NCBI GenBank assembly: GCA_015680685.1
Contig: MNCI01037953.1
Location: forward strand, 781,999-845,998
Source of the DNA: Gnetum montanum
Lineage: Eukaryota > Streptophyta > Gnetopsida > Gnetales > Gnetaceae
Reading direction: 5' to 3'
Length of the DNA stretch: 64,000 nt
The notes under the pieces are model-generated. The model was not told the origin of the DNA. It made no database searches and saw only the letters and a program-made list of their open reading frames with translations. Numbering within the stretch: the stretch's first letter is position 1; the number at the start of each line of letters is the position of its first letter. A program made the position numbers and the translations under genes. This document shows, one piece after another, positions 23,520-35,500 of the stretch.

Positions 23520-26500
23520 CTGTTGAAAAAAATGTATATACAAGACTGAAAATCTAAAAAAGATAGCATAAACCAGGAGGATGAAACACACACACATAAA
23601 ATAAAAGTTACCGTGAACTCGGTAACTTGAATGGATGAAGAGTTGGGCTTAAATAATCCTGCTGCCTTGTACATCTCAAGGATAAATGCCACACAACTTG
23701 TAGACCTTCCATCACTGTAAATCCAGTCATCCTGCTCAGGTATGGTGAGTAGCTTACTGAAAGGGATACCACGATTTGCACACTGGATCAAAATTGATGG
23801 TAGATCCAATCCCTGCGGAAATTAATCAGAATGAAGGAATAAAAAAATCATAGATGTTCTTGACATGATCAGCTCGTAAAAACAGAATAACATGAAAGTT
23901 ATCAGATTTAAATGAACAAGAATATCTCTACTTCTGGGAAACTCCAAATCCAAACATATTTGCATATCACTTTTAGCGCTGTACGAGCCTGGTGAAAAAT
24001 TTGAACTATTGGCAATGCAATGTAACCTAGAAAATCCTTGCCAACAGTTTCGGATTTGACTGCAAACCCAGCTTCCACTTTGCATGCGTTAACCGCCTTG
24101 CTCCAAAGAACCAGGGGTTTTCCACCATGATCATCTTCAAAACCGAAGCGGACTACAATAAGTCCTGAGCCTAAACCAGAACTGTTACTATTGATCTAGT
24201 AGACATCCAGTTCCTAATTTCATTTCTTCTAGATCGAACATCGACTGATACAAATTTCCCTAGCAAACTGATTTCCATCATTTGAATAAAAATCTCAAAT
24301 TAAGTATTATCAAAGTCGATTGCTATGTGTTTACAGGGATGTGAGTTACAACTGAAGCATGAAGACTAGTACTCCAGTCAGGTACCAGAAGCTAAAGAGA
24401 TATAAACGTGTTTACATGGAAAAATTCAAAACTTCGACGTCTTCAAAGCTAAACATGAGATTTTCATGTTTTCAACCTATTTACAAACTCACACCAGATG
24501 TCCTAGTATCCCCTGCCACCATACTTTGTTTATTAAGAGAACAAGGAGGAAAAGGGACACCTTTGTTCCAAGCCTCTTGTTCAAAGCTTCATTCCACAAG
24601 TTTGAAGCATAAGCTGGCTGCATCCTGCTCCATACTGTCATCACCGAACTCACCTGCCAGCAGAATTTGAAATATTGATTAAGGAAGACAATATGGACAA
24701 ATTTTTTTTTAAAGGCAATTAGAGTGAAAAAATTAAGTTTGCAAACAGTCTTCAAATGTCATAAATTCTGGATATTAACACAACTCAATTGAGAAATAAT
24801 TCATCGTGATTAACTCAGGGCTACTTAACAAGCCACCGGTACCAATGTGAGGCTACCGAACGGAGCTTTAGACAATATCCTACAGAAATATGGCCTGGAG
24901 TTAACCACAGCCACACTGAATGTTCTTCATATCTCCGCTGTTAAGTCTTTACAAAAGGGATTAACAGGTGCAATGGACGAACAAAAGTAAAATTTCAAGC
25001 AGCCATGCCGCAGAAGGAATTTTTTAATCACAAATTTCTTAAGCTAGCTCCAAAGTCATTGTACTTTCTTAACTAATTTATTAAAAATATATTAAAATAC
25101 ATCCTAGAATCGTACAAATTAGCCTGGTAGTAAACCATATCATAACAGGACAAACGCTAATTAAAATTTTTCCACTTAAGACCACTTTTTGTAGCTTTCC
25201 AAGAACTCCGTGCCGGAGCGCTTCGTTGCTCTCTGATTAAACTCCTGAACTTTCTCCTTCGTGTTACGCTACGCCCACCTGCGCCTTCCATTAATTCTCC
25301 GATGGCTTTCTCAAGTTGCTCTCTCCTCACAAAGCCATCATCCTCCCTCTCCAACTTCGCTCTGACTCGATCCAACTTCACTAACATCACTGCATTCATT
25401 CTTTGCTTTCCACCAATCGACCATGGAATGGTTGGAACACCATTGTAGATGCTTTCCATAGTGGAAAGCTTTTATTCCACCCAAAATGACTCATAAAACA
25501 TCCAGTTGAAAAGTTTCTCAGAACCTCATTTGAGAAACCCAGTCTTGCACAAGAAGACATCTAACTCTTATCAGAAAACAGGATGCCACTCCAGCACATG
25601 CACATTTAGCCGTTCATTGTGAGTTGTAAACAACCGGCAGAAACGGAATACTGTATTTCACTAACGAGTCGTTGACCTCGGAGACGAATCACAATGCTAA
25701 ACAACTAGTACACTTTGAGAGCATAGGACTTTCGAGCTTGTGGCTTAAAAACCTTTGAGTTAAAAATGTTTTGCAAGCTAAAGAGATTTGGCAAAGACCA
25801 AACAAAATGTAGAAAAAACAAATGAACTTCAAAACAGAGAAGAAGCTGCTAAACATGATCTGCAAATGAGGCAAAAATGACAAACATACATGAAGTGCTT
25901 TTGGAAAATTTCACCCATCATCAGCATGCCTTTGATGCTAGATGCATGTCAAAAACAGGGTAGTAGTAAACAATTGATAAGAACATGACCTTTTTTGAAA
26001 GAAAACAATGGATGCATGTTGAAAATAAAAAAACAATGGCAACCCTCACATTTGCAAGTGTGAGGGAAGGCCAACAGTCCGAACATCAAAACTAAGTCTG
26101 CTACAGCATCAAGAACCTCCACAATTTAAAAATTTCTCTAACAAAAACATCCAGGATTAGGTAGCTTCATATGAGATAGAAACTTTGCATAGCACCATTC
26201 AATCAACCAGATATTCTTCATCATGACTTAGGCACACACAATTTAATTCAGAAGAGTTGATCGTTGTTGAGCTGTGTTGTTTTGACAAAGCTAGAGCTAA
26301 ATCAGCTAGCAAAAATAGTAGAAGAAACAACAGTAATGGCAAAATTATCACTGTTGCTCTTAGATCTAAAACTCAAACAAACTCGTGGGTGCCCAACAAA
26401 AAGACCTTATTCAACATGGACTCCAGAACCTGAAAGGCTCTATAGACATCTTCTGTCAGCAATCGTGAAAAGAGAAGAAATTTTATAGGTTAAAAATTTT

Positions 26501-29500
26501 ATGCAAATCACTTGGAGTAGCTAAAGAGAGTTAAAAATTTATAGGTGTGAGAGCAGGCCAACAGTTTGAAGATCAAAAAATCTAAACATCAGAACTAAAT
26601 CTGCTGCAACATCAAGAACCTCCACAATTTAAAACTTTCTCCAACAGACACAGCCTAAAAGATAGTAGCTTAATTTGAAGTAGAAACTTTGCATAACACT
26701 ATTCGATCAACTAAATATTCTCAGTTATCGAGCACAAAACCTGAAAGGTTCTAAACTCCATCTTCAGCCAACAATCAAAAAGAGAGGATGTTTTATGGAT
26801 TAAAAATTTGATGTGGATCGTGTGCAACAGCTAAAGAGAGTTAGTAGATACCAAACAAAATGCAAAAAAAAGCAAAGAACCCGCAAAACATGGTAGAAAC
26901 TGCTAAACATGAATTGCAAATGAGGCAAAAATGACAGGTATCAAAAGCAACACAAAGTGCTTTCGGAGAATTTCACCCACCGTCAACGTGCCTTTAATGT
27001 TAGATACATGTCAAAAACAAGGATAGCAGCATACAATTTATAGGAAGAACATAGCCCTTTCTAAAAGAAAACAATGAACATATGTTGAAAAGAAAAAACA
27101 TGGCAACCACACATTTGCAGGCGTGAGGGCAGACCAACAGTCTGAAGATTAGAAAGTCTGAGCATCAGAACTATATCTGTTGCAACATCAAGAACCTTCA
27201 TAGTTTAAAAATTTTTCCAACAAAAACAACCTAAAGAACAGCATCTTTATGTGAAGCAGAAACTTTGTGTAGCACCATTTGATCAACTGGATGTTCTCCG
27301 TCATAACTTGGGCACACAGTTTTGTCTGAAAGAGTCTAAACATCGATGAACTGTCATTCCGATGAATCTAGAACTAGATCAGTTGGTAGAAACAATAGGA
27401 GAAACAACAATAATAGCAGAATTATCACTGCTGCTCTTGGATCTAAAACTTAAACAAACTCATTGGTGCCCAACAAGAAAACCTTAGTTGAGCATGGAGT
27501 CCAGAACCTGAAAGGTTCTAGACTCCATCTTCAGCCAACAATCATAAAAAGAAAAGAAGACTTATGCGCTAAAAAATTTATGCGGATTGCGTGCAGCAGC
27601 TAAAGAAAGTTGGCAGAAAGTTGGCAGAGACTGAACAAAATGCACAAAAAACAAAACAAAAAAACAAAAAACTGCAAAACATGGTAGAAGTTGCTAAACA
27701 TGAATTGCAAATGAGACAAACACGACAAACATCTTAAGCAGTCAGTTACTTGAATGTTATCCAGTAGCATTGTTTCTTGAGTGGATGAAGAAAAAGTGCA
27801 TACGTGTATGTTTGAAGTCCTTGTAATGGATCATAGCATTCCTTTCTACGAGCTTGCCAAGCATCTTTCCTTGCAGGTTAACTACAAAGTGACCTTCATT
27901 GTGGGGAACCGACATGCTGCATTATCTCTGTGCCGAATGTTGGAACATTATTTTGCTTAGGATCCTTGACATCCAACTCCCAGATGGCTGTAGCCATTAC
28001 TAATCTTGATTGCCTGAAAAGGTTGTATCAGCAACCACTAATGTCTGTTGTGCTGACCAATTTCGGGAGTTGGGTGACTCTATCTGGCCTGCAGCTTTTT
28101 GAAATAGCTAGGTCGTTAAGAGTCATGGCCACAGGTTTTTGTAGCATTGGCTGGCAGATAACATAGTGTTTGGTGGCAAATTAAAGGGCTTGTGTTTAGC
28201 AAAAACTGGCTTCCTCAAATTTCTAATGACGCTCATGCTATGACAAATACCATAAATATGTAATCCTGCCTATCCCATCGAACATGCAACATGAGTTTAC
28301 TCTAGTGTGGAGATGCTGACCAAAGCTGAACAGTCAGCCCACGGTTAGCAATCCACCGATTAAAAGACGGCCCAACATGTGCTGAGCAAAATGTCTTGGT
28401 GTGTTATTCAAAGCCCTAGACCACCGATGAAATGCAACAAGTGACACCATTTTTAGTTTTCATGCCTGTTACTTCCTAGGCAGCTGCAAGTGCAGCCATT
28501 TTACAGGAATATAATGCTGAAACCTTAAGAGGATGAATTCTCAATGTGCATACAAATTACAAAGCAGTCGTCGTCCTCCATTCAGAAAGAAGGAGAATAC
28601 AGAGCATTCGTTGCGATGCAGCTCACATTTTATTTCTCTCCTATTGCATAGTGCAGCTATTGGGGATTTTCTGGGCATGTTTGGTTGCCTAAATCTGTTG
28701 ATCTTGAATTCATATAACTGTTTGGGTCTAAAGATTCATGAATTGCAAGAGATTACAGCTCAAGAAGTGAAAACCAAAATGGATAAAGAAAATCAAAAGA
28801 ATTGGCCATATGTGGTGGGTCACATAAAACCACACAAAAACCAAACAACTTTTTTAATCTAAGAAGTAGAACCCCCAAATTTGGCACCATGAGATTCATG
28901 TAACCAAAATGCCCAGGTATATTTGGTTGCATATGTCTTCAAATGCCGCAACTGTAGTTCCACTTCTTAGATTAAATAAGTTGTTCTATTTTGTTTGTAA
29001 CTCTCTATGAAAGGATGTAAAATCACACCCAATACAACCACTTCTCTTTATTTTTGGATTCTTTCTATATTTCACTTCTAGACGTATAATCTGCAGCTAT
29101 CCATGAATCTTTGAATTCAACATCTTCGGTAGTTCAACATATACAGATTCAACCAACCAAACAAGCCCTACAAATCTACAGATACTGAATCTACGGATTT
29201 GATTTTCTATATTAAAAAATTGTTTGGTTTTGCATGTATACATCGTGGCAATCATGTATCAGGCTTTGATTCACCCACTTTTATTGCTTTTTTAAATTCT
29301 TTTTTAAATAAACTTTCACTGGTGTAATCTATCCAGATTCATGAATCTTTAGAGTCAACATCTGTATAGATACAAGTGCCTTGAGATTCAGGTAATTACA
29401 CGCACCCTTAGCAATGACCCTAAGTGGCTAAAATTCAGTCCCCAAAAGATAGTGGATAGCTTACTCTGCCTTGGAACTTGCACTTCTCATTATTCATTTT

Positions 29501-32500
29501 TTGTAATTATTTACACTGATTTGAATGTGCAGGAATTTTTTCTTTTGTTTTTATTTTCTTCGTCGTCATCATACATGTACATAGTCTCCCTTGCCTGCAT
29601 GTTATTGGTCTTGCATACATGCCTCTAAGACTACTGTAGGGCCCCCATACACAACAGAACAAGAGCAGCAGATCTATGTAGAAGGAAACCAATGCCTTAA
29701 ACCACCAAGCTGTAGGCAAATGTTTGAATCCGCATAAATTTTCAACCAATGAAGAACGTTGTCAATGATTTTCTAAAAAGTCTAGATTACATGGAATAAA
29801 AAGAAAAAAAAATCATAAAAAAGGCTTCTGAGTTCCCCACTAAGCATGTCAAGTAATGACCAGAAAATCTGCCAGTATGTTTGGCTACGTGGACTTTCTA
29901 ATTCCTAAAAATGGCAAGGAAAAGACATGGATATGTTATTAATTTTCACAAGTTAAATCTCTATATAAAATATCCAAGGCAAGAAATATTTGAAAAACTG
30001 ACAAATAAATTTTCCATAGCCAACTGCATTGCTTCAGTATTTTACTAGAAAGATATAACAGATCCGTCTCATAGGTACATCACTAACACCAATATGATCT
30101 CTTAAGAGCTATCCTCCAGCAACATATATTTTCCTTTCAATCCAAGACCTTCAAACTGGTAATTTATGAATTGGCAATTTCAACGAGGCCTCATCGATGG
30201 ATGTTTCTTTCATGCTTATAAACACCTCATAACAATACCTTAATACTTGAATAGTAGATGAAAACCCAGAATATGAGAGTTTGAAAAGGTTGATTTTTAT
30301 AATTTGAGCAGAGGACATTACCAAATGTGCATCAAGCGGTGGAGGATAGTTGTCTGATACAGTGTCTATCCAACTAAAGATCATGTTGTGGTAACCATAA
30401 GGCTTGCCTGACATGTTTTTAGCATAGTTCCATGCTGCTGTTTTATTAAACTTGGAACGCAAATCTGGATGCAATGGAAGGAGTGCAATTTGAGGATTAG
30501 AATCGGAATCTTTCTGCTGTTCTTCCCACCAATCTTCCCAAGAACGCACTGCAACAATTTCTTGTCCCTGATATATACAGTTCCAAGAATCAGATCTATC
30601 CATGCATAGAATTTTAATAAAAAAAAACACACAAGCATATAACGTGGGCATTCAAATTCAAATATCACAAAGGGTCTCAAGTGCTCGGTATAGACTTTAT
30701 CACTATTGGCTAAAAACAGAATTGTAGAAGCATTCCATTTCCAAAAAATATAAAGGTCAATGAAGAGGCCTAAGGCTTAGTAGCAAACTAAGCTTGCAAA
30801 AATAGCAAGATAAGAAGGATGCTCTGCACAATTAAATTAAACAAAGTCTCAAAGTTGACAATCCTGTACTAGCATGAACTACAGTACTCAGTAAGAGTGT
30901 TGGAAAGAAAAGGAATTAAATAATTCAGACAAGGCCATTCAGAGCACAGCATACTTCCGAACAGAACTTGATAATTATTTAAGGGCATACAGTCATTCGT
31001 ATGAATTAACTACTCCTCCATTCAACAACAAAACTTGAATTCTTAGGATTCGTTAGAATGTTTGCATTGCTGGAAGATAATCTTGTTCTTGACCATGGTA
31101 TCATTGAAGACTGTTGCATGAGATTTTCTTTTATTATAGAAATTCCACCATGGTTTCAACTTGGCTAGCATTACAGAAGTGTATATATCAATAGAAGAAT
31201 TGTTATTTAGTATTTTAGGTAATCAAATAGGCAAAAAAAAATACTAACACTTTCTAGAACTGGATATCTACGTATTTAAATTAGTCCTATCAAGATATGA
31301 AGGAGAGAGATCCTACTGAAATTTGTACTTAACATTTTATAGCAACTCAAAAGAGATCCTGTCTTCTCTGATTGAACTTGAACATCAAAAACAATAAAAG
31401 GAATTCAGCTCTCTTGGTACTTGAACTTAATACCAACAAGAGAATGGTTGAAAAATGAATAACAACAATGTATAAACTGCAGTGCATCAAAACATGTAAA
31501 AACTGATACCTTGGAACTCACAAGTATCTCAGAATATGTGAGCAAGTTTTCTCAGTCTCAAAAGGGATGAGTTCACTTCTCTTGATAGGAATTCAGCAGT
31601 CCAGTAGCAACCAGCTAGAAAAGCATCTTAATTATATTTCTGAAGGCCATGGGGCCATCTAAAAAGACAATGAAACACGCAACTTAAAAGTGAATGTATA
31701 AGAGTTCAAGGAACCTTGGATACAAAGTTAGGTTGATAGAAGTAATAAGTAATAAATAGAGTAACCTTATTCATAAAATAACTATATGTTTAAGACATCA
31801 AAAGAAGCCAATGAGAAATGTTGCAGGGCTATAGTTGATAATCTGTGCATGTTTGACCATTCTATCGTATTTATCAATTTTTCTTTAAATCATAATCCAT
31901 CTATTGTGTGGTTAACTATCTTCAGGTATATTTTTATCTAAATATTATTGCATGAACAGTGACCAGAGAATCGGAAGGTAATAACACACAAAAACAAAGC
32001 CTAGTTGACTGGACATGATTTCTAAGTTTTTGCAACTTGTAAAATATCCTAAAAATTAGCTATCAAGACAATTTAGATGAAGATGATGTTCTAGAACAGC
32101 TCAAGAACTAAACATCATCTTCTGCAAAATGTAAACAAATAAAGTTGTGCATCTATACATACAGAGAAGGGCGCTGATAACTTTACAGAGCAGGGTTTTG
32201 GAAAACAGTGATTCTGCTTTATAGTAGTACTCAATCACAAACCGCTTGAGAATATAGTTTTTAATTTAGAAAGGAAAAAACAAGATGGAAAGGATGCAAG
32301 TTGATGGAGATCTTGAGGATGACTGATGGCCAGAAGCTGAAATGAAGAGTTAGTGGAAATGAACCTGAAATATAATATCTAAAGAATACTTTTAAAAATA
32401 GGTGTCCAAAAGGGAAAGAAGATTACTCACTGCTATAAGGAAAACAAAAGAAGCTTCATTAAAGTCAACTTCATTTTTATTTTCAAAAAAATTGTTGGGA

Positions 32501-35500
32501 TGTATTTATATATTTATATTTCCAGGGTTATTCTCACATACTTTATTGCGTTATAAATTCTAACATGATTTTGCTTTCATAGAAATAACCTGGTACTCAA
32601 AGTAACCTTTTTGAAATCTATTGCAGTGAGGAACGTGACATGCTGATGGTACAAAATAAAATTTCAAACACTGTAAAGAGTAAATAAAATATGTGATTTA
32701 TTCAACAAACAAAGCCATTAGTAACCAGGAATATTAGAATGACATGGCAAGGTCGCTAAATTACAGGGCATCTGGCTTCTAACACTCAACATCATATTGC
32801 ACACAATTTAAAAAAAATTAAGACAAGTCAATACCATAATTACTTCCCTGGCAAAATCTCTGTAATCAAATGGCAAATCTCTGGAGCAGAATACCACCAA
32901 AATAAAATAGAAGAAAAATTCAAAAATGAATAGCAGAATGCTAACAGCCGAACACTATTAGGGTATTTTAAATATATCAAAAAGTTGCTAGAAACAGCGC
33001 CAAAAGTTCCTCTGAAGCAATTAGAAGTGACTCTTAGTTACAATCTCCTGAGATCCATACCATCCTTCTATACAAAACAATGACCTATGAACTGGCTACA
33101 TAATCCTTTTAGCAAGTAGATGTTAGTTAAAAAATGATCATGTTTTTGAGAACAATGAACTAAGTACTGCAAATGTTCTTAGAACATATAAAAATTACAG
33201 CACTTTTTCCTAATGCAAAGCAAGAATTGCTTATTATCATCGTAAGCTTACAATGTCAAGTGTGTGAGGATCCTCTTGGTTGTGAGGGCTGAAGTCCAAT
33301 CCTTGCTCATGAAATGCCTGAAGGCAGTTGGGTTGGATAGCTTATAAATTTCCAAGAAAAGAAAATAAGCCTTACTATAGGATAATATGTTTAAGCACTC
33401 AAGATGATACACCTATCAAGAAATCATCAACAGTTTATGCTAAATTGTACTTGCTGCGTAGAATAAGATGCATCAGGTCAAGTACAGAACTACATTTAGA
33501 AATCTACAAGACATAAAAGAGAAGTTTGATACTGTAGGGCTAGAGCAAATGTTTACACAAAATCAAAATAAACACCCGGCGCTTTCTAGACCATTTCCAT
33601 CAGATATACCAAGCAACTTAATTTCAAATTTTATTGCTACTAGAACAATAATGCAACCCAGTTCATTACTTACTGTCCAAAAGTTGAGCAAGTTTTCCTT
33701 TTTCCTTTACACTCGGCATTATCAATCAAGTGACAATAATGAAACATTGGTTGTTTACAAACATACAAATTCAAAGAAAAATATGAAAAATGGGATATTT
33801 ACTCTAAATTTTATATCATTATGTTTTTTACATAAGAAAAAATAGTGATCACATAAAAATAGCATGTGTAAAATTGCAATCATGCAAAAACAAACCTCTT
33901 CATTTTCATAACCAGATTCACCAACCCAAAGCTTTCCTTCATCATCCTTTAAGCACACTGCAGTATGCCCAGCATATGCTCCAGTGACCCATTTCTCCAA
34001 TGTTTCAAAACCTCCCCAGCGCCCACGAATTTTTGAAACTGCTAAGAAATCTCCTGAATGAATATCATCAAAACTAACATTTGCCACCCAGGGCTTGGGA
34101 CGCTTCTCAAATTTCGCACCCATATGCTTCTCAAGAAATGCAAGATTAGAACTTTGGCCCCAGCCAGTGTTTGAAAAAAGAGGTAAAACATCCCAAAGAG
34201 CCACCAGTGTTCCAAGCATTCCTGAAGGCATAAGAAATATTGAAATTCCTCTTTGTTTCACCTAAAATAGACATAGGTAATAAACCAGTCAGATATAAAA
34301 GAAAGTTTGGATTTGTCACTAAACAAAAGAAATGTCAATAGATGAAGGTAAAATCCCCATGTATACTCACATATTCAAGTTCTGCTTTTCCTTCCCATTC
34401 ATCAATCTTCAATGTATGCTCTCGAGCTAAAAAATAGTAGTCCCATGTAACTCGATATGGTGTGGCAAAGATGTAAATATCAATGCATGTCCAACTATGT
34501 GCTTTACTGGTCTGCAGCATATGTACAGAGTTTGATAGGGTTTGAATAATTTATGAAACAAAATTTGAAAGTTAACATATTTTTTGGGCTTACAGTTTTG
34601 TGTGTGTTAAATAAGCATCCCATTGTATTCATTCAACGAAAATATTTATCTTCTAAAATTGTTTAAACAATTGTTATTTCAAAGATAATTCACAGTTGAA
34701 CCTTTTGCAGATTTAGTGGTATGAATCTTGGCATGGAAACCTGGGTCACAGGTTTGATTCCAGTGAGCAAAGCTGAGGTGTAGATTAAAAAAGTTTCTGT
34801 AAAAGGAATTTTAAACCTGCTGTCCTATAGATCCAAGGGGGTCTCAGTAGGCATAAGTAAAATTCTGTTTCCATTTCAAAAATGTCCCAACAGAGAAAGC
34901 AGTAAGAAAACAGGAGGTAAAAAATCTATTTAAAAAAAAACTAAAAAAGAAAGTTATTCAAATGTACAAGAAAAATTTTACATAATCCATTAACCGGAGA
35001 ACAAGCAGACTATAACAATTTCACAAAAATAAACTGTAAGAAATAAAAGTATGGCTAAAAATTTAAAGGGCAACAAAATGCAACTCATGCTCGGTATAGG
35101 CACAACACGGGAAAGAGAGAATTATAATCTTATTTAGTCTACAACATTTTAGAAAGCAACCTACTTACTATTATTCATTATCACTGAAAGATTGAATATA
35201 CTGGCCTGACATTGTCCACAGACACATTAGTGCTATTTTAAGTACGCACAGTGATAACAAGTTGTTTGTTATTAGTGCTTTGCAGTTGTAAAGGAAAGAA
35301 TAATTTAAAACAGCAATAATGAAGTGACTTCACTTAAATTTCAAACTCAACATATTGAAAATAGTGGAAAGGCTCCCATGTCAAATTTATACCAACGTAA
35401 TAAATCTCCAGTTTCAGTTTCAGTTTCAGTTCCACTATTGATTTTGAAGTGATTAAATTTTTAATAACTGATGCAAGAATATCTGTCTTCAACCTAAGCT

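Noticed and set aside
28533-28862. 109-codon plus-strand frame
   Set aside because: It crosses the left end of the MITE-like element and shows no protein family pattern.
34730-34800. Possible tRNA gene with a B-box-like GGTTTGATTCC
   Set aside because: No acceptor or anticodon stem can be formed; it fits the head of a tRNA-derived SINE better.
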